DNA from: Flammula alnicola
Taxonomy: Eukaryota > Basidiomycota > Agaricomycetes > Agaricales > Strophariaceae
Assembly (NCBI GenBank): GCA_015499995.1
Contig: JADNRV010000453.1
Span: forward strand, 1-33,078
Reading direction: 5' to 3'
Length of the DNA stretch: 33,078 nucleotides
The position numbers and the translations under genes are program-made. The notes under the pieces are model-generated. The model did no database searches. It saw only the letters and a program-made list of their open reading frames with translations, and was not told where the DNA came from. Below are positions 19,788-30,715 of this stretch, one piece after another (within the stretch, counting starts at the first letter, position 1; each line of letters starts with the position of its first letter).

Positions 19788-21602
19788 TCAATCGACTGTC
19801 AGGTTGCTGTCAAGCGCGCTGAAGCCTTCAAAGAAAGCGCTGAACAGGTCGATGGCATTCTGTACATCATGAGAGCCAGCTGTCTCTCTGATGGAATGCA
19901 TGGACAGCATCGCATTGCCAACATCCACAGTGCGGATACCGATCTTGGAAAGCATGGGTCCGACGGTAGAACCGCATGGCCTACGAAGTTTGATCAACAT
20001 GACATGTACAGAACCGAAGAAGAAAACAGGTGATCTCACATATCGTTGCGAGCTTCGAACTCTTGAACCTTGCCGCCCTTGCGCTCGACGAGCTGTTTGA
20101 CGATGAAGGTGGAGACAGCATCGGAGGCATATCTCTGCTTCGCGTTGGTTTTAATCACTATCCCTCCGTTCATGATTGGCTTGTGCTTTTCTTCATGCTT
20201 GGAGGTGTAATTGGGATGCAGTGCATGTCCCATATCAGCAGAAATCAGGAAAGAATGGGCGACCGACTGCGCAAGGGATGCAGGAGTAGGTGAGAGACGG
20301 TTGAGCAGGGATGGGATGAGACTGGATTCAGCTCCAGATGAGGACACACTACCGATTTCTTCGTGATTGAAGAGAGCGATACAGTTCACGTTGCCTTCCA
20401 AAGATGGGAAGTATTGCGAAGATACGCTTTCGGCAAGGGCTTCGACTGCACAGAAACTGTACACCCATGAGTATTTGGCAATGAAAGAAAAAATGGCAAC
20501 CTTACGAAGAGACGAGGTTGTCCATCCGAGGGCTGAAGATGAACTCGTTGTTGATTCCTCCGAGAGTTGCTGGTTGAGTGTCGTACAATGAGCTGGATTT
20601 CCCGATCAATGAGAGAAAACACTAATAACGAATGTAAACCTACAGTTCAAAATCGTGGATTTCTTCAGGTGCAATTGACAATTCACCCGCCAAGAGGGAC
20701 AGAAGAGCTGGGTGGTGGTTCTCTTGAATGCTAGACGCGACCTTTGGTCCTTTAGGAGGAGATTTATCGTCCTTCTCGTCGTCGGACTCAGATTTCAGGG
20801 GAGGTGCATTTAATTGTGACTCGATTAATCCAAGAATTGGTACGAATTCAGTCTCTTGGTTGAATTTGAAGTTTTCATTAATGTTTCGGTCCACTGTATA
20901 CAGAATTAAAATGTCAATCAATGTCCATGAGATTGATAAAAGACCAACAGTGAATAGCAAGACTTGGGATACGCAATATGGGTCGATCAATCTTGATAAG
21001 TTTCGATACAAATCCCCCTGCTTTCTGTGAAACGACAACCCTTCCGGCAATAGAAAGGTCACGGTCGAGCCAAGAGTGCCAGACACCCCCTCCGTATGTT
21101 TCTACACCAACCTGAAGGTATGCGGATTTGCTGCGTTTAGAGATAGGTCGAATCTGAGATAAATTAGTTAGCTATCCCAAAATATATCTGCCACGGCCTA
21201 CTTTCAGGTTCGGGCTATCAACGTGAGTAGCGACAACACTGAGCCCAGCACCTTGTTTCCATTTCTGAGGCAGGGTGAAGGCGACCAAAGCAGCCTGGTT
21301 TCTGGTCAATGATGAGCAGTGGGCGCAGGAGATTACGAGGGTTGGGATTTACCTTGTGAAATAATACTTGCCACCGGGTTGGGCAGTTTTTTCCCAATCA
21401 TCTTTCTCTTTGATCTGCGTGGGATAGGTGTGAGTAAAGCGTTCGATACGCAAGTAGAGTCGCGTCATACCTTTTGGAAACCGGCCTTCTCTAGACGCAC
21501 GGCGGCGTTCTGCACCGCATGGAAGGGAGTCGGAGAGGCATTTACGAACTTGAGAAAGCGGGTGGCGGCTTCTGGGCTGGCTGGGTAGAGCATCATGGTC
21601 AT
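19788..21602 (-). CDS. APE4: Aspartyl aminopeptidase, M18 family (APE4/DNPEP)
   Basis: This dinuclear zinc aminopeptidase cleaves N-terminal Asp/Glu; in yeast it is also a Cvt-pathway cargo delivered to the vacuole. It is 481 aa. Exons are 21602-21471, 21414-21353, 21301-21202, 21153-20949, 20893-20644, 20592-20506, 20456-20040 and 19980-19788 (1,446 nt, in frame). M18 residues are visible in order: metal His in [12 protein letters not shown], the SPRMDNL metal-binding block, Glu-Glu in [19 protein letters not shown], Asp in [14 protein letters not shown] and His in [14 protein letters not shown]. The start has three nearby Met codons (MTMML); the first is used. A charged, Ser/Asp/Lys-rich insert ([15 protein letters not shown]) sits in the middle, a common variable loop in the family. 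It is divergent from UTP12 with 161 bp between starts. Confidence 0.94.
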
Positions 21603-21763
21603 GGGGAAAGAGGGGGAAATGGTTCTTGGAATTATTTAAAGCTCGCTTGTGAGAGAAGTGTAAGTAGCCGCCGTGATCGAGAAGACAGATTTGAATCACG
21701 TGGCCGGCTATTTCTGGTGCTCTCAAAACTTTTCTTCCCAACGTCAAGCACGACGAAACGATA
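21603..21763. promoter_or_regulatory. Bidirectional promoter APE4 / UTP12
   Basis: Only 161 bp separate the two start codons. It contains ATCACGTG at 21695-21702, the same octamer as in the HSV2 promoter, placed about 60 bp from the UTP12 start. Confidence 0.45.
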
Positions 21764-24700
21764 ATGGTCCAGAGTTATCTCAAGCACGGACCCACCCAGG
21801 TACGCTAAGTGCCCCTTCATGCAAGAAATACCTCTCATTCCATATTCTAGGCCTTTGGGGTGGTTTGCAGCTCGTCATCCAATTCAGTTTTCGATGGCAG
21901 ACTGGCATATGTGCCCGCACTCGAAGATGTGTTGGTCTGGGACGTGAAAAAAGGGCAAATGGTAAGAAGATCTTTAAAATCATATGCAGCCTACTGATGC
22001 AAAATAGGTTGCAATGTGGCATGAGACTGGTCATAGAGAAGAAGTTACCTGTATTGTACAATCCCCTCAAGTTGGCTCGTTTGCAGTTGGCTATGCAGAT
22101 GGTTCAATTCGCTTGTGGAACGCCTCAAGCGGCTCTGTCTCGACCACCTTTAATGGTCATAAAAAGGCCATCACCGCCCTTGCTTTTGACGAAAGCGGCA
22201 CGCGTCTTGCATCTGGATCTCAAGATACGGATCTGATTCTCTGGGATATCGTTGGGGAAGCTGGTCTATACCGGTGAGAGATGCGCACCTCTTCTACAGC
22301 TAATTCTGATTTTAGTCTAGCCTTCGAGGGCATCGCGACCAAATCACATCCATCCAATTTCTTTCCGTCGCAGAGGGCCAGCCTTCTACATCTACATCTG
22401 CCGCCCCAGGGCTCCTGCTTACCTCGTCAAAAGATACTTTCCTGAAATTGTGGGATCTCGCGACTCAGCATTGTATTCAAACAGTCGTTGCGCACCGTTC
22501 CGAGATTTGGTCATTGGCCATCAACCAAGAACAAGACTTGGTATTCACTGGAAGCGGTGAAGGAGAGCTCAAAGCATGGAAAATCGACCGAGATGCGTTG
22601 ACCGAGGGCCTGAAGGAGACAGAAACAGGAGAGGTAACGGTCAAGATTTATTCTAACTGAGCTATTATCTAAGATTCTGAACAGGTTGCTAAAATGATAC
22701 TCGCTATGTCAAGTCTTCCACTCGCTTCAAAACACCGAGTCTCCCAAATAAAATTCCACCCAAGTGAACCCTACTTGGCAGTACAGTCTCACGACCGATC
22801 TGTCGAGATCTTCCGCATTCGAAGTGAAGAAGAAGTTAGAAAAAAGCAGGCACGGAGGAAAAAACGCGCCAAAGAGAAGGAGCAAGGAAAGGACAAAGGC
22901 AAAGGTTCCAAAGCAGAAGATATGCAAGAGGACGAAGCAGAATCCATGGAATCCAGTCTAGTTGACTATTTCACCCCTCATCTTATTGTCCGGGCGAGCG
23001 GAAAAATCAGGTCTTTTGATTTTGGTTCTAACCAGTCGAGCTCAAAGAGTACAATGCAGGTATGGCATCTTGTTCCAGACCCTGATCACATCGCTTTTAA
23101 CTAATCTTTTTATTGAGCTTTTCGTTGCACTGGCCTCTAATGCTATCGAAGTATACAGCGTACCGCACGCCTCAAAGTCCAAGGAGGAGCAACCAGAAGC
23201 TACTCGGAGTTACTCGGTTGATATACCTGGTCACAGAACAGATGTGCGGACGCTGTGCATTAGTTCCGATGACCAGATATTAGCCTCTGCATCCAATGGT
23301 AAACATATCGTGTTTTATAGTCGTGGGATCGAGGACTGACAACCTCGAAGGGTCGCTCAAGATTTGGAACATGAAGACCACACAATGCATTCGGACAATA
23401 GAGTGTGGATATGCCATTTGTAGTACTTTCTTGCCTGGTGATCGCCATGTCAGTAGAATTATCCTGTCTCTCCCTCTCTCTATATATATTCTTACCATTG
23501 CTTTTACAGATTGCCGTAGGAACAAAATCTGGAGAAATTCTCATATATGACATCGCATCGTCGACCCTCATCGAAACAATTCAAGCGCATACCGCAACAG
23601 TATGGTCCATGCATGTCCGGGCGGATGGAGAAGCACTCGTTACTGGGAGTGCCGACAAGGACGTCAAATTCTGGGCTTTGGAGTATAAATCTGCCACGGA
23701 CGAGAGTGTTCGTCTCTTTTTCTTCTGTGATAATTTCGACTCGTATTGATTTTATTGCAGGTCCAGAGTGGCAGACTCCTCTCATTGGTTCATGTTCGTA
23801 CCTTGAAGATGTCCGACGATGTGCTGGCCGTGAGATACAGCCCGAACAGTAAACTACTCGCAGTTGCTCTCTTGGATTCCACCGTCAAGGTCTTCTATCA
23901 AGACAGTCTCAAATTTTTCCTGTCGCTATACGGTCACAAAGTACGATATGTTACATTTCAGCTTTACTATATGCATCTAACCAAAATACTCTGCAGCTCC
24001 CAGTCCTTTCCATGGATATCTCAGACGACTCTAAATTAATTGTCACTTGCTCTGCGGACAAAAACGTCAAAATCTGGGGCCTCGACTTTGGAGACTGCCA
24101 CAAGTCTATCTTCGCCCATGAAGAGAGCGTCATGCAAGTCGCTTTCGAGAAGGACTCGCATTATTTCTGGACTGTCGGCAAGGACAAGATGCTTAAATAC
24201 TGGGATGGCGACAAGGTTAGTGACATTTTGCGTTGAACTGTGGCGTCTCTAACCTCGAATGATCGTAGTTTGAAGGAATTCAAAAGCTCGAAGGTCACCA
24301 CGGTGAAATTTGGGCTTTGGCTCTGAGTCATCACGGTAACTTTGTCGTCACTGGCTCGCATGATAAGTCGATACGAATTTGGGAAAAGCTCGACGAACCT
24401 GTGAGCACGATGATTTGATTATGAGCGAATGTTCTAATATATCTGTCTCTAGTTATTCCTGGAGGAAGAGCGCGAAAAGGAACTCGAGCAACTCTACGAA
24501 AGCGGTATTGCAGATTCCCTAAACCGCGTTGAAGCGCCAATTGGTAGCGGGGCAGAGGGCGTCGTTAATGGAGCTAATGAAGCCGAGGTTGCGGCTGTTA
24601 CCAAACAAACGAGCGAGACATTGATGGCCGGAGAACGTATTATGGAGGCGCTTGATCTTGCTGACATGGAACGGGAGACGATGAAAGAGTACGAGGAGGC

Positions 24701-25260
24701 GATGGCCCGCTTATCGGCAAATGACGCGATGCGTATGCAACCTCCGGCCAGGAACCCTGTGCTGGCTGCCTATGACCTGGAACCGGAGGCGTGGGTGTTG
24801 AGGGTCGTGGAGAAAGTACCAAGTACAGCACTGCAAGATGCCCTGCTTGTGCTGCCTTTTGGGAAGGTTGTTTCGCTCATGGTGTATTTAAATATTTGGG
24901 CACAAAAGGTATTTTGAACTCCTATATATTAGTTACACATGATCTGACAGTTTTCAGGGATGGAACATCACCTTGGTATCGCGAATAATATTCTTCCTCC
25001 TGAAAACGCACCATCACCAAATCGTCGCCAACCGCATCATGAGGACGACCTTGATTCCTCTCCGCAAACACCTGCGGTCGACCTTACAACGTCAGAAAGA
25101 CATGATTGGTTACAATCTGGCTGCATTGCAGTTTATTCGTAGGAAGAATGACGCCGAACGGACAGCTCAATTCTACGAAGAGGAGGGTATGGACGAAGAG
25201 AAGGTGAAAGCGAGAATAGCTGAAGGTAAAAAGCGCAAGAGAGTCAATCTCAAGGCGTGA
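21764..25260 (+). CDS. UTP12: UTP12/DIP2 WD-repeat protein of the SSU processome (WDR3)
   Basis: UTP12 is a UTPB-complex subunit for early pre-18S rRNA processing in the nucleolus; 955 aa. Thirteen exons are 21764-21799, 21851-21961, 22008-22273, 22321-22633, 22685-23059, 23118-23298, 23351-23448, 23510-23707, 23761-23940, 23997-24215, 24269-24400, 24453-24908 and 24958-25260 (2,868 nt, in frame). The N-terminus [20 protein letters not shown] is the family's. Two propellers follow; clear WD units include [77 protein letters not shown] and [17 protein letters not shown] Lys/Glu-rich insert separates the propellers. The C-terminal Utp12 domain has [17 protein letters not shown] and, at the end, [18 protein letters not shown]. 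Confidence 0.95.
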
Positions 25261-25504
25261 GTAGTTTAGACGGACGGGGTATACAGGCCTTGATCATACA
25301 GTAGGTGAATACAAAACTACTTCCTTGTTCCTACAAATCTAACAAACAAATATGTCCCAGTCACTTTCATGAATGCCACCGAATTTGAAGTCTAGCGTGT
25401 GTGCATATCAATTCTTATTTCCCTTGACCTGTGGGCCCCAGAGCTTTTCATACCTGTGGTGTGAACCCATTAAATTCTGTACGTCTGATAAATATTTAAT
25501 TGTC

Positions 25505-26321
25505 TCACCATTGGTCCGGTTCTGTTGCCTGTCTGAATTGGACTGTGAGCACACCGACATCGAAATCCGCAAGTTGGCCGAATGCAGCTCGTGTCAAATC
25601 GACGTGCTTTGATCCTGGAGCGCAGCCCGCGCACGTATCCACGACACGGACGAAGACGCATTTCTTGTGCGTGTTGCAGACTGATAGATGGTAAGCGCGT
25701 GTTTGATGTCGATGAAAACGTTACTGACGTTCCAAGAATTTGAAGCATTTCGGACGAGTGCTCCATCCGTCCAATGTAAGTGCGGCAGCGAACGAAGCGT
25801 CCTATTTCCATGGTCAATGGCCATTCAGCGAAGCCCGATATGAACCCGAAATTCTTACTGTCGGTGCCCACTTTCCATCAGCCCAACAGCTGGGATTTTG
25901 CAGATCATGACCTGTGTACCTATGGAAATGCAAGCATCAGGCAAAACTGCAAAGAACCCAAAGATTGCGCCAAAATGCCAAAATACCATGTAATGATAAC
26001 AGGCTCGGGTGGTCCAATCCCTTTCAACCCTTTCCAGATGCCATTAACCACGCCTGTGATTGCGTCTCCCAGACCCGACTTCTTCTTGTCTGCTCGGTCG
26101 TTCAGAATTTCCGAACGACGTCGGTATTTATAATCCAAGTTGGTCACATTGACACTCTGCCACCCGTCCCGCGGGTCGAAAGAGTAATTGTCACCCAAGG
26201 AATGGGCCGTGCTATACTTGCTTTCTGATATCGCTCTGGCAGGGGATACTTGCCCGGCGAACGCAAACATGGGAGACGAAATGGCGAGAAGAAAAGCAAG
26301 ACCTGCTTGGGACCCCTTCAT
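25505..26321 (-). CDS. Secreted protein with double-psi beta-barrel (expansin/RlpA-like)
   Basis: The product is 214 aa from exons 26321-25987, 25919-25859, 25801-25729 and 25680-25505 (645 nt, in frame). MKGSQAGLAFLLAISSPMFA is a good signal peptide. A charged linker with YSTAHSLGDNYSFDPRDGW and KYRRRSEILNDRADKKKSG follows. The C-terminal half reads as the small fungal DPBB fold: WYTGHDLQNPSCWADGKWAP, FAAALTLDGWSTRPKCFKFL, CNTHKKCVFVRVVDTCAGCA and PGSKHVDLTRAAFGQLADFD. Paired cysteines suggest disulfides, and the Asp in HVDLT is a conserved DPBB position. Such proteins are secreted and may bind wall polysaccharides or inhibit proteases; no activity can be assigned here. The upstream Met codons were rejected because they lack a signal sequence. 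Its stop faces that of UTP12 across 244 bp. Confidence 0.85.
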
Positions 26322-26851
26322 GCTTGCAATCGGGAAAGTAACGACAAAGGCGGGTACGGTGTTATCTAGGCACGGAATATAACGCGAGGAGATCTGAAGG
26401 CTGAATGGCGAGGTGAGGATGTAGGAGTTCCAAAAATAGAAAATGGACCAGCAACTTGCATGCGTCCGATCGCGCCGCCGGCGACGGGCGACGACGGGCG
26501 TCATATGGACAAAAAGTAAAACATATGTTCCGGAAGAATAATAAAGAAATAATGGGAAATTTTGCTTGCGACATATATTCTTCCCTACTTACCTCGCCAG
26601 AGTAAATGTGACTCGTATTCGCAGGTCAAGCGGTTAGGCAGTGGACTGAGATGAGGGTAAGTGATCAAGCCATTCGCTGATCGATGGGATTGGCTGTCGG
26701 AACTGTTCTTTGCCAAAATGGAAATGGAGAAAGAACAACCGGTCGGGCCGACCTCCCTTCACTGAGACCAACTCTTTTTCGTCATGTAAAGGTGGAATAT
26801 TAATAAACACTTCCTTCGCCGCGTCTTTATCTCTGTTGTCTTACCACCACC
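26322..26851. promoter_or_regulatory. Divergent promoter region DPBB gene / Zn2Cys6 gene
   Basis: This is 530 bp between two outward-facing starts. It has a short GC-rich patch (about 26460-26505, CGCCGCCGGCGACGGGCGAC) and a pyrimidine-rich run before 26852. It contains no gene that I can support. Confidence 0.5.
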
Positions 26852-29800
26852 ATGCCAGCAGATCCCTCCCATACCCCCATGAACCGACGAGTGAACAGGA
26901 AACTCGCCAGCGATGAGGAGATCGATTCAAGACGCGCACGCGGAGAGGTATATCTTGGTGCCACTGTGGAGCTCACAGACAAACTTATATTTCTTTTCTT
27001 TAGATTTCTTGTGCAGAATGTCGGCGGTATGCCAAACACTATTCTATATGATTTCCCATCTCACGACGCCTTCTTTATTGCCAGGTTGAAACTGAAATGC
27101 GACAGGAAGTTGCCCTGTAGTTCATGTGGTATGCAGATCGTAGCCTTCACCGCAACTCCATCTCACGTCTACGGTAGTTCGCAGAGGATGTCCATCGATA
27201 TGTCCAACGGAAGCTTGTCGACTGGCCAAGGAACAAGGTGAGAGGCTTTCTGGGAAGACGGGATCTAGATTGTGACCTCTACTCGTAACAGATTCGTCCT
27301 TGCCGATACATCACAGCTGCATACTAAAATCGCAGAGATGGGACAACGAATACGACAACTAGAAGACGCTCTGGCCATTTTTCAGTCAGGAGTGTCGAAC
27401 GAATGCCATCCTCTATTGCGGGAAGAGTTGCTGTCAATCAAATTTGGGCCCGAGAAAGGCTATGTGCCAGAGAAAGAGACCCCCGTTCGGAGAGAATCCA
27501 TGGAACCTCCAATAGATGCTTTTGGCACAATGACCATAGGAGATAGCGGAGAGGCAAAATACTTCGGTCCATCAGCAGGTTCAGAGGTAAGCACCTTTTT
27601 ACGATGCAAATCAGGGACTACTGTGATCAAACAAATTATCCAAGACGCTCTTCATGGTACGTCCCCTCTCTCCCTCTATCAGATGCTATGAACCCCTAAT
27701 CACTCTTATATTCAGGCTGGAGCCGCTCTAGCACAGTCCGCCGGCGATGATGATTACTACGCTCCCGTGTCATTAGAAATTGCTCGTCTCTCTGCTTCGT
27801 TTCCCTTTGGAGCTGATGGGAACGTCGACAAACCACTGGACTTCTTATTTGACCACCTTCCTCCAGAGCCTCGTGCATGGTCGCTCTGCGAAACTTACAT
27901 GGAGCAGTCTACTTGGGCCTTCAGGCCCCTCAACAGGGAAGAGCTAATTGACGAAATCCTTTCTCCGATCTATAAAGTCGTGAAACAGAAACAGACCACT
28001 GGATCATATACTCTTCACGCCGTCTCTGCCCATAAACTTGCAGTCATGTTCCTTATTTTCTCAGTGGGTGCTTTAGTTGATTTGACCCTGCAACCCTGCA
28101 AGTATCATCCCCTTTGTATGTATAACTTTAGGCCTTTCTGACACCATTTGAAACACTTCATAGGCAGCAAAGAAGCTGACCTCTACTACCATCTCGGCCG
28201 TGGCTGCCTTTCGCTACGTTCGGTATTCGAATCCCCGGAAATTTCCACGGTACAAGCAGTCTTACTGATGGCTTACTACCATGCCAATGCCGGGAAGAGA
28301 TACACAATGGACAGTTCGGTAAGTTCATGGGACTCTAACATTATTGAAAAACTTTTAAACTGGAAGTCAAAGTGGGGATTAACATCCCTCGGTGCGAAAC
28401 TCGCTCAAAGTGTAAGCTGGTGTATTCTCAAGCCTGATTTAATAATGATGCTGACAGACACCTCTTAGTTAGGCCTTCGTGAGTTCCTTGCTCTGTATTC
28501 TCTTAAGTCGGCACTTATGGGAATAGACCGCGATAGTTCAAGGTGGAAAATGGATACGAAGACAGTGCAACGTCGACGCGGACTCTTTTGGGAATTGTTC
28601 TCAATGGAACTCTTCTATGTATGTCCATATTTTAGAACTCAGGCCCAAAATGCTTTCTTATATCTGTGACAGAGTCTTGCTCTAGGTCGACCGCCATCAA
28701 TACGACTCTCGTACGTAGATACCGAATTCCCGGACGATGATGAGGCCACGGTGGACAAACAAGGGAATACGTTGGTGGGATGTGAGACAACCTCCTTCTG
28801 CCCCGCTCCATGTACAATACTAAACTTTTGCCTCAGATTATCGCTGGAAATACGAATTCGTGAAAGATATCTTAGCTTCAGTCATCGAGCTTACATTGAC
28901 TGCGGAGGCACCACAATACCAAACAATACTGGAACTAGACAGGAAAGTCCGCGAAAAGACATTCTTTCCTCACCTGAATGCATTTATCAGTCCAGAGGAC
29001 GAGGAATGTACCCCATCTGTGTACATGAAACGATCCATGCTTGGGCAATATCGCTCCATCGGTCTGTATCACTTGATTATTTTATAATGGGGCGGAGGCA
29101 CTCAATATTTGTTCATAGCTTTGCTGTACCTACATCGAAGCTTCTTCGCTCAGGCGATGCTCGATCATCCTGTTAACCCATTACAGAGCCCTTTCGCACC
29201 ATCATTCTTGGCTACATATCGCTGCGCGTCCGGGATTATCAAATCCAGTTTGAACCATTACGACCGATTCCCCGAGTTGTGCGGTAGGTGGTGGGGTATC
29301 TGGACTCATCGTGCGCCTATATTTCTTTTATCTTTGCATCTGCATGCTAAAATTCCTTCTCAGTGTTTTCTGCTGCCGTTAGTACCTCCTGCAATCGCAT
29401 ATAGCTCTAAACGCTGACGTCCTCACCACAGATCATAGTAGGATGCATTGTCACACGATCTCCGTCTTCGAGCATGGCTTCTAGTGCGTTTATTGAACTT
29501 GGTCTTGCCTGTGACTTGTTCGAGAAAGGTGCCATGCATTCTCTTCGAGCGCGTAGCGGTCTGGTGCGTTCCCAGTCTTTCTTCATTCCTCATTCTCTTA
29601 CGTTTGCATACCAGGCGATATTGTACAAAATGCGCGAGAAAGCATTCCATATCTACTCTCAATTCCGTACGGGCAACGGTAACCCTAGCAAGGTCCTATC
29701 CGTCGACAGGCCTGACTATGGAGATGACGAACTCGCATTATTCGGGGGACAGACGCGTGTTCTTGTTAGCAAGATACTCTCTAGCTCAAATAAGAGGAAA

Positions 29801-30232
29801 CAACAACAGGCTTCTGCGTCCTCTCCTACAACTGCCTCAACCCCTTCCTCCGATGGCGGTGACTCTCGAGGAACACCCTCCAACGATCTAAGCCGCGAGG
29901 TCCATCCATCACTCGTTGAATATCTTTCGGCGTTCCCTCCGCCAACTATACCATCGAGGGGTTCTTCGGATGGTGCACTTAACGCTTTGTCCGAGGAACA
30001 CCCTGCGCCTCCTGCAATTCCTCCAGAACAGCCGGACCAGCAGAATGCATGGCAAACCTGGCCACTTCCGTCATTATTCACCCCTTTGCCCAATGCAACC
30101 TATAACAACCTCCACACCGACATATCGCCATTCACTCCCAACCCCGGTCCAGCGAGCGGAAGCGGAGAGTCTGGAGGGTTAATGGACATCAAGGCCGACC
30201 CAGCAGATACATCTCTTGTCGATCTGGGATGA
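26852..30232 (+). CDS. Zn2Cys6 fungal transcription factor, frame broken once or twice
   Basis: This is a nuclear DNA-binding regulator with an N-terminal binuclear zinc cluster (CAECRRLKLKCDRKLPCSSC, then VRRGCPSIC), a coiled region (IAEMGQRIRQLEDALAIFQS) and a fungal_trans middle-homology domain (about LDFLFDHLPPEPRAWSLCET to WKMDTKTVQRRRGLFWELFS). The tail is Ser/Pro-rich. Seventeen exons run 26852-26947, 27004-27026, 27085-27128, 27178-27237, 27292-27586, 27645-27656, 27716-28115, 28164-28318, 28373-28411, 28469-28478, 28527-28618, 28673-28781, 28837-29061, 29119-29310, 29364-29377, 29432-29563 and 29615-30232. Three are microexons (12, 10 and 14 nt). The sum is one base short of a multiple of three. 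The frame slips at about 27206, between SIC and PNGSLSTGQGTR, where AAA seems to have become AA. The target pathway is unknown. Confidence 0.8.
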
Positions 30233-30372
30233 TGATGACAGGTGAATCTGGAATGGACGAGCAGTGGATGTCGTTTATGCGGGACTCTGGTATCTTGCAG
30301 TTGGATCAGAATGGAATGATGTACGCCGGGTCGCCTCTGCCCTTTAACAGCAATCCACCGCAAACCTATTAG
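30233..30372 (+). other. Probable out-of-frame C-terminus of the Zn2Cys6 gene
   Basis: Directly after the TGA at 30230-30232, the +1 frame stays open to TAG at 30370-30372 and reads MMMTGESGMDEQWMSFMRDS followed by GILQLDQNG. Adding one A at GGGATG (about 30229) would fuse it to the upstream DTSLVDLG. Alternatively the stop is real, or a 92-nt intron (30149-30240) joins the two frames. Confidence 0.5.
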
Positions 30373-30715
30373 ATAACCTAGACTATTCTCTATTCATCTG
30401 CTCTCATGTTGTACTTTATCTGGACCCATATTTACTAGTACTTTAATATTACATGTTACCCACCAGTACTTGCCAGACCAAGTGTTTAGAAGATATCATT
30501 CGTGTACATCCTTGCGTCATTAGAGGAATTCAGAGTACGGCCCGACCTGGTCCGACGCGTTGCCCGACTTGTGCCCCATGATGGCAAACTCTTAACGCGT
30601 TCTTACTAAACATCATGCAATTTCTCAAGCAAATTCCAAAATACCTCCGGTGGTGTGACTCACCGCCATACCTCGAGGTTATCCGAAAACTTTTCTGTTC
30701 TTTCGCCCCCCTACA
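30373..30715. promoter_or_regulatory. Spacer upstream of the CGS-like gene, two ACGCGT boxes
   Basis: This 343-bp stretch holds the 3' UTR of the upstream gene and a promoter. ACGCGT occurs at 30555-30560 and 30595-30600, about 160 and 120 bp before the start. I see no other feature. Confidence 0.4.

Noticed and set aside
25920..26504. Longer N-terminus for the DPBB protein starting at 26504
   Set aside because: The extension is Arg-rich and would bury the clear signal peptide that begins at 26321.
26625..26700. tRNA gene suggested by a D-arm-like AAGCGGTTAGGCAGTGG
   Set aside because: No B-box (GGTTCRANTCC) or pairing acceptor stem could be found at the expected distances.
29284..29310. 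Intron starting at GTAGGT (29284) in the Zn2Cys6 gene
   Set aside because: Reading through gives RWWGIWTH, which leads smoothly into FSAAIIVG; the donor at 29311 fits better.
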